DNA of 64,000 bases, from NCBI GenBank assembly GCA_000320545.1, contig ADNK01001385.1:5001-69000 (forward strand). The letters run 5' to 3'. The position numbers were made by a program, and so were the translations under genes. This DNA comes from Bigelowiella natans CCMP2755. Its lineage: Eukaryota; Cercozoa; Chlorarachniophyceae. Under the pieces are notes generated by a model. That model did no database searches, was not told where the DNA came from, and saw only the letters and a program-made list of their open reading frames with translations. Shown piece after piece: positions 1 through 10,981 of the stretch (within the stretch, counting starts at the first letter, position 1; the number at the start of each line of letters is the position of its first letter).

Positions 1-535
1 TCTCCCGAAAACAGCAGCGTAGCGGGCAACAAATGTTCATCGTGGCAGTCGTCGTAGTGCACGTGTTGTTAGTGGATAGAGCACGCACTGATCATCGGTA
101 CTTTCGTAAGACATAAGAAAGGAGCATCACTCCGAAATATGCCGGGTAAACACGGCTAATTCTTTACCTGCGACATTCAGTGCGGAAGGCTTCTTTAGGT
201 AATCTTGTGATTGCATGGGAAATGTCGCAGAGATTCTCTGGAGTTTTTTTTTGAAGTGTTGTCGCAGTTTGCTTTGGCATGTGTGGAAATATATTGATAA
301 AATGCATGGTATTTCAGATATGCGTCATGGGTCTAGACGCATGACATGCGTCTTCTCACCCAACGCGCTTCCTGCATTTCTTGTCACCTCGCAAACGCGC
401 AGCACCGGGTCTGCTCCCCTCCCTTCCCAGCCTCTCAGTGCTCCAACGCCGCAACTAACTTTAAAAAGTTGTTGAGGATATTAGTTTCTTTTCTCTTCCT
501 TTTCGTTCAAAGGGCTCTGAACCGCCACCGGCGCA
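1..535. other. 5' flank of KIN17
   Basis: No supportable gene. A T-rich stretch (about 476-510) precedes the KIN17 start and probably belongs to its promoter or 5' UTR. No clear TATA box was found. Confidence 0.4.
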
Positions 536-1747
536 ATGCCCAAGCATGGGTTCCTGACCCCCAAGGCCATTGGCAACCGCATCAAAGCCAAGGGGCTGCA
601 GAAGCTCCGATGGTACTGCCAGATGTGTAACAAGCAATGTCGAGACGAGAATGGATTCAAATGCCATACCATGTCGGAGTCTCATGCCCGCCAGATGAGG
701 CTCTTTCGTGAGAACTCTGGCAAGTACATGGGCTATTACTCGGACATGTTCAAGAAGGGTTTTATGGAAGTGCTTCGGAGGCGCGGCAGGAACCGCGTCA
801 AAGCAAACACCGTTTATATGGAGTATATCAAAGACAGGCACCACATCCACATGAACTCAACACAGTGGGAATCTCTGTCCTCTCTTGTGGTTTACCTCTC
901 TAAGGCAGGCCTGTGCGAGGCTGACCAAACAGAGAAGGGATGGTTCGTGAAGTGGAAGGACACTGATCCTGATAGGATGGCACGTCGCAACGCGGCAGAC
1001 CGTCTAGATAAGATGAAGATGACGGCAGAAGCTGTTGCTGAGAAGCAGATCCAGGAGCAGGTGAAGCGTGCGTACGACTTGGCACAGAAAGAAGGTGGAG
1101 GAGAGGAAAACGAGGATTCGGGTAAGAAGGAGCTCAAACGGGACGAGAAAAGACAGGATCTACAGTTTGGACTCGCTACGAAGAAAATATCAACCCCAGC
1201 CATTAAAGTCGGCAACAAGGCGTTGTTTGATTCAGCAGCATCAACGAAGAAAAGAAAGAAAAGGCCGAAGGAGGAGAAGAAATCTACTCTTGAGATGATC
1301 ATGGAGGAGCAAGAGCAGGAGAAGAAAAGAAAGCTCGAAAAAGCTGCAGCAGCAGCAGTACCGGAGAATATTAAGAAAGAAAATTGGTTATTTCGGGAGA
1401 TCATTGTTAAAGTCTTAAACAAAAAACTTGCCGGAGGAAAGTACTACAAGAAAAAGGCAGTGGTGTTGAAAGTCCGAAAGAAGTTTGAAGGCGAGATAAA
1501 GATGTTAGATTCTGGCGATGTGTTGCGCATTGATCAGGAGTATCTGGAAACTGTTATACCTGGTGTAAAAAGACCCGTTCTGATTGTCAACGGGTCATAC
1601 CGGGGCTTTGAAGCTGAGATGGTATCCCTGGACGATGATCCAAAGGCCGACCAACCGACTGTTACCGTTAAGATTGTAGCCGGTCAATACAAGGGAAAGG
1701 TTGTCAAAGGGATTGATTTGGAAGATGTTTGCAAGCTGAGCAACTAA
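536..1747 (+). CDS. KIN: DNA/RNA-binding protein KIN17
   Basis: Uninterrupted 403-aa frame, close to the usual length of KIN17. The N-terminus begins MPKHGFLTPKAIGNRIKAKG and has a C2H2-type finger with C28, C31, H44 and H50. It is followed by the winged-helix region (about 51-160), a lysine/glutamate-rich basic linker (about 190-290), and a C-terminal tandem SH3-like/KOW region (about 290-400) with the conserved LRIDQEYLETVIP segment. In other eukaryotes KIN17 is a chromatin- and mRNA-associated nuclear protein in the DNA-damage response, replication and splicing. The start is the first Met and matches the family N-terminus. It is the only intronless conserved gene in the window. It lies tail to tail with the kinase gene on the other strand. 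Confidence 0.97.
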   Translation: MPKHGFLTPKAIGNRIKAKGLQKLRWYCQMCNKQCRDENGFKCHTMSESHARQMRLFRENSGKYMGYYSDMFKKGFMEVLRRRGRNRVKANTVYMEYIKDRHHIHMNSTQWESLSSLVVYLSKAGLCEADQTEKGWFVKWKDTDPDRMARRNAADRLDKMKMTAEAVAEKQIQEQVKRAYDLAQKEGGGEENEDSGKKELKRDEKRQDLQFGLATKKISTPAIKVGNKALFDSAASTKKRKKRPKEEKKSTLEMIMEEQEQEKKRKLEKAAAAAVPENIKKENWLFREIIVKVLNKKLAGGKYYKKKAVVLKVRKKFEGEIKMLDSGDVLRIDQEYLETVIPGVKRPVLIVNGSYRGFEAEMVSLDDDPKADQPTVTVKIVAGQYKGKVVKGIDLEDVCKLSN

Positions 1748-1827
1748 AAATGGGCCAATGACTTACTTTGCAGCCGTCGTGGGTACAGTAATGGCGACTC
1801 TATTTGGTATCTGTGTGCTTTGTTTAC

Positions 1828-1833
1828 AATAAA
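1828..1833 (+). terminator. Candidate poly(A) signal of KIN17
   Basis: A canonical AATAAA lies 81 bases after the KIN17 stop, in an AT-rich 3' flank. Function is inferred from position only. Confidence 0.5.
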
Positions 1834-2595
1834 CTTGCACGTTATAATGAAAAACAAATGAATATGTTTCAGAAACTCATGCAATATTTCATACATGCTA
1901 CCCAAGCTCTACCATGCTACACACATGCGATCCCTGTAGAATCACGTACGTTTAGATAGTTTACATGATATTTACAGGCGCCTGTATTTATGTAGCTATT
2001 ATTGAATTCGCTAGCTACGGTCATACAAGCTACTAGTAGGACGGATGCAAGCAATGAATTTTTTTTTGAAATGGTCATCTTCATGTAGCTACACACGCAT
2101 ACATCACTGATCAAGTGACGTACATGAATGTGTACTTCTAATAAAATGGGACGGGTTTGTACATTGCAGCGAATAAGCTACATTCTTTCAATAGTCATCA
2201 TAAAGTTGCATCTACACGTGATGAGCACCTAACAGCGAGGTTCGTGATGGCCTATGTATACATGCTGCAGCTAATCACTTAGATCATTCGTAGTTTAGTA
2301 GCACTAATATTTTGTGCCGCTGATGCTGCCATGACTAATGCCATAGCTAGATAGCGAGTGTCCGTATCATCCTGCTAAATGCACGAGTGAGCCAGACATG
2401 CCGCCCATACGCCAAATGTAGCCACGCGCAGCAAATCACGTTGGCCTTGCATATTCTTAGCATAGTGTGCCATTGACGTTTCGCGAGCGAGGATGGCTGA
2501 TATAGAACATGTGAGGATCCGCTGCAGAAACTCAGCATCAATGCAACTCTACTAGGTGCTGTTATTGATGATCTTGCAATTTGTGCATGTTCCCG
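1834..2595. other. Intergenic region with repeat tail
   Basis: No gene seen. About 2055-2095 (minus strand) resembles the tail of the retroelement remnant at 43.8 kb: the translated string SYMKMTI compares with SYIRMTI there. The rest is rich in gctagc and catg words like the other intergenic islands. Confidence 0.35.
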
Positions 2596-4336
2596 TCAGC
2601 CATAGTACCATCCCATTCCGTCCTCTTCTTCCTCTTCAACCTGTGATGATGTGAGACGATTCGAAAATTAGCCAAGTAGAATGATCCCAACCACCGGTTT
2701 GCACTAAAACAATCCGTTTCCATCAACCAAGACGTATAAAACTTCCCCCTTAAAAATTAATGATTACGAGCGATAGAGCTCGGGACACGAAACAAAATTC
2801 AAAGAAATACTTACCGCCTCTTCATCTTCCTCGTCAATATGCTGCAGGAGCATATCTGTCGTGATTCTGCCGTCATTTCCAGTTCTACTATTTGAATAAT
2901 TGCCAACGCCCTAACATTTATGATGACCAGTCGTTAGTATTGCAGCAAGGGGGATGAAGAGGGCGAGAAGTATCAGCATGTTTCAATATATGAACAAATT
3001 AAACAGTCAATGTTTGGCAGCTGGGCCATCCTCACACACGAACAATCGCACACACACACGCACACGCACACGCAACGCAAGGCAACGCACAGACAACGAA
3101 CAGCACCTTTCGTTCATCTGCATTCGTTGTCGTCTTATCCCCCGTGGAATGAGCGCTACTCCTTGCGACTAATGCCTCGTCTCGCGCTAGCTTCCAACTG
3201 TCTCCCGACATACCTATTGCAATTTGAGGAGGGGAGGGGAAGGAGAGAGGAGGAATGAAATTCATAAATAATCTTCTCGGCCAGTTTGCGCATTCTCCAT
3301 CCTATGCAAGCACCTGTGCTATGTGCCACGTTGTTCGATGACTGTCGGTGCCCGGACCAATTCCTGCTGCTGCTGCTACCGCTATTCTGAGGGGAAGGAT
3401 GGACACTCTTGAGCTCCGCCTCGTCCTCTTCTTCAGCAAGATGAGAGGAGATCTCCCCTCCGTGCAGCTTTTCGTACCAGCTACGTTGTGCATAGCCATG
3501 TCCACAAATCATCCCAGCAGAGCAATGTTGTCGTCATCAGTCAGTCAGTCAGTCGCATATGCACAGGCTAGATATTGCATATACGCTATATGCTACTAGA
3601 GGAAAGCTAGGACAACGAGTAGGGATGTAACATCAGGTGCTTAGGTGAGAAAAACATGCTTTTCTACAACTATTACAACTGTAGCAACGAGGTACACGAT
3701 GAGCATTGAGCATCACGATCACCACCATCAGGACCTTTTAGTGCCTTCCGTAGTTTTCGGTTTGCCCCCTTCCCCCCCAGTAAACGTGAACTTTGATCTA
3801 GCACTAATGCTGCTCCTACTGCCTGCATTATTGATAATAATATTGGTGATGGTGGTAACGACGGACTGATGATAGTTCATGGAAATCCATCCCTCCCCCC
3901 ATTCCTGATCCCATAATTTAAAAACGACGCTCTTTCTCCTCTTTTTCGTATTATCTTGGTAGTGATCGTCGCAAACACCTGAAATGGTTATTGGAGACAT
4001 GGTAGGAGAAGGATTGACAGCAACCCTCGTGCTTGCTCTTCTCCCAGCTCCTCCTCCTCCTCCTATGATTGCATCAACACTCTTCGGGATCTGTGAAAAC
4101 GATGCTGACGATGATGTAGGTAGTAGCTCGGGGGTTGGAGGATGAAAGCGTGCACGGACCCACACGTGGTCCTTGGCCTGCATGTATGGAGCACAAAGGA
4201 GTAAATATTATATGGAAGAGAGAAGGGCGGATCAGTCAGTGTGTTTGTGGGTTCTGGCATCAGGATGACCATTACTCCTGTGCTTACTGAGTAGCAATGA
4301 CTACCGCTTTTCTTTTATCCCTTCCTTCCCCCAATC

Positions 4337-4385
<49 letters not shown>

Positions 4386-5216
4386 TGTGTCAAACACACA
4401 CACATACACACACTCAAGCGTCCGTTTATACCTCTGCTATCGTGAACCTTTTCTTCGCGTCAACATGAAGCATGTTTCTAATCAGGTGCCGCACCTAGCA
4501 GCACGGCATAGCAAAGTGAGTATGTGCAGTGGTAGGACGGGGCGAGCGTGCAAACAATAGATCGTGTGATGCTATGATCAGCAGTGTCTTTCTTCACCAG
4601 TAATCGCAGTACCGTCAGATAAAAAAGTAGCATCCTTTCTACTTTGCGGATCAGACAACACAGAATCATACCTCCTTGCTTGCGGGGGCAGGGAGGCGAG
4701 GTGGAAGGCCCCTCTTTATACTAGTGCATAGCTCCCTGACGCTGTGCTCGTAAAAGGGCAGGTATCCGTATACCATCACATACAGCACAACTCCACACGA
4801 CCACACGTCAGCGGGACAGGCATCATACCTTGTCGTTGGTATACCAAGAACACCACACGCAGAAGCAGCAGCATTAAGAGTAAAGTTTCGATTCGTCAGA
4901 TAGCGTTGCATGTGCAAGCCGTCCCCTTACTATGTGCATTTTTGTGTGTTGGTGACTGTTTTCTAGTATTCCGTCGTTATATTTGGTCGTGTTGTTTATT
5001 CGTAACTACCACTTTCCTTCTTGTCCTGCTGCCTTGTTGTTTACTGACCCTTCCCCACCGCCATTGCGCGAAGTAGCAGCCGACGTGTGAGGGAGCAATG
5101 AAGGTTCCGATACTTTGCTCTTTGGGTTGCTATTGGTATCGTCCTCTTTCCTACTTCTACTACCACTAGAAACAGCAGTTGGTAATTTGCTGGGCTTTGG
5201 TGATTGTGATGATGAC

Positions 5217-5249
<33 letters not shown>

Positions 5250-7266
5250 GATGATGAGGAAGAAGCTGCGGCAACTGCTGTAGTATTAGTACCAGTAGTA
5301 GCAGTTTTGGTGGTTGTGGAGGGAGAGGAAGTGGGAAGACGCTTTTCCACATTCTTAGTAATACTAGCAGTAGGAAATTTATTACTGCTACTACTACTCA
5401 TGGTAGCGGTGGTGGTTGTAGTGGTGGGAATGAGAGTGCTATTGTTATCGGTGTCATTGAAATCCTCAGTGCTGTCAGCTCTTTCTATAACAAGCTGTGT
5501 GTCCTCTGAGAGGCCCGCATGCTCCATACACCGGATCACCTGCAGACAGGTATGTAGAGGCACGAGGAAAAGTCGAGGATGGGGGGAGCGGGAGAACAGG
5601 GAAAGGCGGGAGGAAGACGATGAGTTTTCTAGATGATCAAAATGGACCTAGTATTAAAGCTAAATGCGCATGCAAAGGCAATACGTATATTGACGTTTTC
5701 CCCTTTCTTTTTCATCTTCGGAACGAGTCCTTAATAAATCTATCTTTCTCCATTTGATTTGGCCACTCATCTATTTGTACACACCTCTGGTGCGGAGTAA
5801 GCTGGTGTGCCTCTAGCCGTGTTCACCATACACTGGCTACTACCATCAAATGTGCTAAATATGATATTAAATTCAAAATATAAATGCCTTTACACACATC
5901 TGCAAGACACACTGATGCCGCAATCATCGAAACCGAAGTGGTCTCTCTTTGCTATTCCTATTGTTAGAAAATTATTCTCGTCACTAATGATAGGCACTGT
6001 AATGAGAGGGACCTGCTCAGGTTGAAATCAATGAGCTTGATCTTCCTTGAGCGAAAGTCCGTGAATAGGATATTCTCCAATTTGATGTCACGATGGCAGA
6101 CCTAAGACGTGAGTATGACATTGTCTTAAGCCTACACTTCACAACTAGCATTACTGGAAAAGAGACTGCGATCGTAGTGGTAGTTTAGTGTCAACAGCCT
6201 CTCCCCCGCCCCCACTTCTTTCCTATCATGGCGGAAGGAATTCCTTCGATCACCACTAACTACTCTGACGACCTTTAATTGCGTGTGCAGATAGTCTACA
6301 GCTAAGAGCAATTGCAAAAGTATCCGAGATGCCTACCAATACCACATATTACTTGCAAACAAAAACACAAATGGCTTTCGAAAAAGTATCGATAGCGTAA
6401 GTCCTACTACCTCGGGTTCGCCGACGGCTCCGTGTCGCTTCACCTGGGTGAATAAGTCCCCTCCACTTGCGTACTATGTTGAACCAAACAAGCACAAAAA
6501 CATGTTTGAGCATCGAATTATCCACGAAAACGATTCATAAGTCGTGCGATCAAATATACAACCTCGATGACAACATGCACGCAATCGTGAGCCTGGATGA
6601 CCTACGTTGAGTATGATTTTATTCATGCCGAGAAGACAGGAAGAAGAAAGACAAGTGTGGTTATCTGTACACACTTCTTTTGTTACAGTATTGGGACAGA
6701 TCAAGAGTAGTACGCATGATCGTGCACGTGAAATCATCTTAATTGCTGTCTTATTACCTCCTGAAGTTCGATGATGTTTGGGTGCCTTGCACGCCGCAAA
6801 ACTGCAATCTCCCTTTTCATGTTCTCGTTGTCATTTTCCTTCATTCGTTGCTATACATATTAGGAACCAGAGACAGTTTATCACTATTCAAAGAACGGAC
6901 AATATTCATGGGCAACAGTTGCATCATCGTTCTCCTTGTGAGTGCTGGTTATCACCATGATGAAGGTCTTGACGGCAACTTTCATGTTACCATTCGGTGT
7001 CGAGCACATTCGCACACATCCAAAACCGCCAAATGCAATGAGCCGATCGACCTTTAACAATGCGTATGCTACTTATTTTCGATGCAAACATATATAGTTG
7101 AATTGATGATAGGTGACCTTATACTTTCCGATAGTATTGTCACTACTCAATGATTCTGTTAAGATATTAAGACAGTTAACCCCACTTCTTTTGTAGCCAG
7201 GTAATAATCCAAACAAGAGTAACCTTTCCATTTTTTGGCAACATCATCGATATATTTCTTTTCCAT
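2596..7266 (-). CDS. Ser/Thr protein kinase (CAMK/SNF1-like) with C-lobe insert
   Basis: Eighteen phase-consistent exons give 680 aa: 7224-7266, 7118-7155, 6956-7051, 6758-6850, 6563-6601, 6411-6473, 6273-6332, 6013-6101, 5785-5854, 5010-5539, 4672-4828, 4432-4494, 3979-4177, 3735-3822, 3314-3480, 3107-3213, 2815-2910, 2596-2640. All kinase subdomains are present in order: loop IAFGGFGCV (first loop Gly is Ala), VAVK lysine, HPNII, YASGGDLF hinge, HRDIKLEN catalytic loop, DFN in place of DFG, GTPAYSAPE, then DVWSCGVVLY. About 175 Ser/Thr/Asn/Pro-rich residues (exon 5010-5539) interrupt the domain between APE and helix F. The tail after 4432 is low complexity and ends acidic with GMGWYYG. No other ATG lies upstream in frame before a stop. 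Substrate unknown; the catalytic Lys and both Asp are present, so activity is likely. Confidence 0.85.
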
Positions 7267-7434
7267 GGCTGGCCCCGTTCTCAACTGGGTATCCGAATAC
7301 AATTCGGAAGCTTCACTGTTTTCCGGTCAAAAGGCCTTGGTTGTGCGATGAAGTGAGTTGTTAAAGTAAGCTATACTTCCTTCCCAAGTAGCTTACATTC
7401 AAATCTCCCCCCATTTGCAGTTTAGAAACATTTC

Positions 7435-7635
7435 TCAGAGGTTCCTATCCTCCTTCCGAGCGAGCAGCCTGGGGCAGCTAAGTTTGGCCTTCTTTCCAAG
7501 CTCCTTTTCGATTTTAGACGGCGTCGTCCTTGAAAGCTTGTCGCAGTGCAAAAACAGGCCCTGCTTCAACATCCAGTCGAAAGGGGTATGTCTCGAGTGG
7601 GATATGATCGAAGTCCGTCGGAGTTCCCCGGGCAT
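7435..7635 (-). CDS. Unrecognised small ORF
   Basis: Sixty-six codons ending in a lysine-rich segment (SKIEKELGKKAKL). I do not recognise it. Composition looks more coding-like than the surrounding DNA, but no splice partner or homologue is evident and it may be chance or an exon of an unseen gene. Confidence 0.15.
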   Translation of the reverse strand: MPGELRRTSIISHSRHTPFDWMLKQGLFLHCDKLSRTTPSKIEKELGKKAKLSCPRLLARKEDRNL

Positions 7636-8067
7636 TCGAACCGAATCCCGAGGGGGAAAAGAGGGACGGCGAGCAATGGCAAAATTTAGTAATCACAGGG
7701 AAGTTTTTTAGCGAAAAACAGCAAACAACATCCAAGAAGTTGTACTTTTCATTGTAAATGAACGAATGCGAGCAAGCGGCTAGGATGACATCGGATGTTG
7801 AGTCACTATCAAGCGGAAGGCGTATAATGGCGAATTTCTGCGACAAAGGCAGTGACGTAGGTCAGAGTTCGCAAGAATTTCGCAGATATATCCTCGAGAG
7901 CATCAGACCCACATGCCACGTTGCGTTGCGGGATGATCCTGAAAACCGAACGTTCCACTCTTAACACCAAGGACTCGCTAGGCCTCACTCCATTGCGATT
8001 CGCAGTACCATTGAAATCCATCTACACAAGCCCAATTCATATTTTGCGGTCAGAATAAAGCATTTAC

Positions 8068-8162
8068 CCACTGAAGACAAGACTCGGTTCAAACAGAATT
8101 TCCGCACTTCCGGATGGGCCCATCTCCAGACCTGGGAGAAAGAAACGCAATGTGGTCAACGA
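8068..8162 (+). repeat. Diverged third copy of the 17.9-18.5 kb repeat
   Basis: This stretch, in the opposite orientation, matches the end of both repeat copies in the acidic protein at 17.9-18.6 kb. By eye roughly 85-90 percent of bases agree over about 90 bp. The repeat reading frame stays open (DSVQTEF then FRMGP), so it was once coding or still is. Confidence 0.7.
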
Positions 8163-8172
8163 AGGAATAAAA

Positions 8173-8174
<2 letters not shown>

Positions 8175-8218
<44 letters not shown>
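8175..8218. repeat. (AT)n microsatellite
   Basis: About 22 AT units just after the diverged repeat copy. Confidence 0.9.
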
Positions 8219-8220
<2 letters not shown>

Positions 8221-9265
8221 TCGAAACAGTGGACGCCAACGATGCTACATGTACACCGTCTGCTAGCTACACTTTTGTTTAGCATGTGTTGCAAGCTGTG
8301 CTGCACAAAATGCACGTAGATGGACACGGATGCATGCTAGCTTTAGAATATAAGAGCAAGCCATGTGTGTATGCGCCTATAGCTTGTGTGCCATTATCAC
8401 ATCACACAATATACAAGTGTATGTACATAGCGCACACACGCCATCCACATGTGACATGCTAGCTAGCTAGGTGCAATTAGCTATGTGTCGTGTCGTGCCG
8501 TGCCGTGTCGTGTTATAGTGGCGTGTCGTTGTGCGTTTACAATATGCGCCATTACCGTGTCAATCGCTGCGATGCAAATGCACGCACGCACGTTGCATGC
8601 ATGCATGTAGCCCGATATTGCGGGCACATGCACAATTGATGTAATCACGACTTCATGTACGTACGTCTGTGAGCTATGGTACGTTATACGTACCCGATAG
8701 TTGACACAGCGGTACATTGATTCAACGCAGCGCAAGTGTTGGTATGACTGGTCAAAAGACATGCAATACAAAGCTACATGCTGTCCACTGTACACGTCTG
8801 CCCAGGATCATCATTAAATGTTGTGTGGCATAGCTGATAACAGCGTCTACTGCATGTCTATAACAGCGACGACTCAGGCGCGCTCGCAGCTCAGTTTTGG
8901 GAACCGATCGATTCTGTGCCATTTGTTGTATCTTCCACGCCGCACATCTCTACAGATCCGCATATCTTTTCGCAATCAGCACACACAAATGGTGCTCGAT
9001 GAATTGATTCATTCAAATGGAATGCTCAGGACGTGTCGGAACGTGTGGAAACTTGTTTGTATAATGTTGACAATGGAGAAAACACACAATTCCATGCAGT
9101 GCATTGCAGGCACAACTCACACCGTGTCTGTGGTCAGGGATGGGATCACAACAAAACTGCCTAGACGGCTCTCAACTCGGAGGCTCATTATAGCATTGTT
9201 CTGGTATATTATCATGCTCATCGGCCATCTGACGGGAGCTACAGTTGCGACTATCTCTCGGCCGT

Positions 9266-9850
9266 TCATGAGAACAAGCCGAGAAGCTCTTCCAGGATCC
9301 CCTTCGGTGCTTGCCGCCCTGTGAGAAAGATGGATCGTGATGAGGGTGATTGACACTGTTGTTGCCAATGGTGACAGCGACGAAATATTATAGAGTGCTT
9401 CAGTGCTTTGAGAAGGAGGAGAGAGATTAGATGAAGAAAGGGAGGAAGAGGAAAAGAAGCGGGTGGAAGTTGAAAGAGAGTGACGTATCGAGCCTACTCT
9501 AGCTACGCACCGAAGTAAATCTGGGCAATTCTGTGCAGATATTTATCGTACGCTGGATCCTGCAGAAGCGATATCTCGTACTTGTCGCTATTGTGTGCCA
9601 AAAAGAGCAAAGAATTAGATATAGTATTAGCAGACGAGTCGTGTGCATCCTCTTTTCTCTCCCATTTTGTGATTCCTCCCACCCCCCTCACTTACCACAA
9701 CATGTCGAATAGTGATAATGCTCTTCTTTCTATGCTGGTCAGTACTGTGAAGTAGAGGAACATGATCCAGTTAGAATAAGCAAAGGTTTGCGAGACATCG
9801 AAGAAAAACGAGCAAAGAACAGCAGATGCAAGTGCATGAGCGTGTACACA

Positions 9851-9896
<46 letters not shown>

Positions 9897-10089
9897 TGCA
9901 TGCGCGCGCGCGTATTGTGCATGTGCACCCGCTCGTTATTTTTTACGAAAATTTTTGAGCCAAAAATGGCAACTCATGTTTGAGAAACGGAGTTGAGACG
10001 ACGATACGCTCTCTTCTCAGGACGCATTTTCGTAAAAACACCATCTCGTCATTGACAGCAGCACAAATAGCAAACAGCGACACAATTAT

Positions 10090-10135
<46 letters not shown>

Positions 10136-10935
10136 TTGTAATTACAAAATCCAAGAAAGTTTATGAGTGGGGGCCGCACAGCCGCCTCAGCCTCAAATAA
10201 ATCCTGCCGATTATCTGTCCTAAGAAAGTCTTGTAATGACGTGGTAGTGGTGGTGGAGGAGGAGGGAGAGGATGGAGAGGCCGTGGTGTGGTGGTGATTG
10301 GAAGAATTCTCGTCGTCTTCTTCGTCGCATCGAGCAGCCTCCTTCCTCGCTTTGGTGATTTGGTCTTTATACGGCTGTATCTCGTCGAGAAACTTGACAC
10401 AAGACTGGCGAGGAAAGGATGGGAGGAGGTACAACCGATGGAGGAACAATCAACTTTAATGTCATGATATGATTGAGAAAGGACATTGACGAAAAGCCCA
10501 AGACAACGGGAGATCAAGCCATCCTACCCCCCTCTTTGAATTCCCATCTCCCGTTCTAACAACGGCCTCTTCTTCTCCTACCGCAACCATCCTACATCAA
10601 CCCCCCCCCCCTATATCATTCGTCCTTAATCATCATCATCATCATCATCATCACTGCAGCATGATTCCCATCTATCGCCATGCATGCACGATTGCTGGCT
10701 GCTACACCGCACCGAATAAAACGCCGAAGCATTTTTAAGATTTCCCTTGATGCAAAGATACTCCAGGACCCCACGTGCCACGAAAAGTTCTCTGAGGATA
10801 GGAGAGCGATGGACGAGGAGGAGGAGGAGGAGGAGGAGGCAGATAAATTAAACATATCTGTTGTGACATTCAAATTCAGATGCGTTGTACGACTACTTTA
10901 CATTACGATAATAAATTACTACTGCTACTTCCACA

Positions 10936-10981
<46 letters not shown>

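Larger units (their letters stand above)
7267..9265. other. Intergenic region between kinase and GET4
   Basis: No confident gene. It holds a small unrecognised minus-strand frame (7435-7635), a diverged copy of the 18-kb repeat (about 8068-8162), an (AT)n tract, and a CATG/TGCA-rich island (about 8330-8830) with gctagctagctag runs. Confidence 0.4.

Noticed and set aside
892-1422. Minus-strand ORF of 176 codons rich in Ser and Phe
   Set aside because: Antisense of the lysine-rich middle of KIN17.
5115-5636. Plus-strand ORF of 173 codons with long Asp/Gly/Val runs
   Set aside because: Antisense of the Ser/Thr-rich kinase insert exon; composition reflects the repeats.
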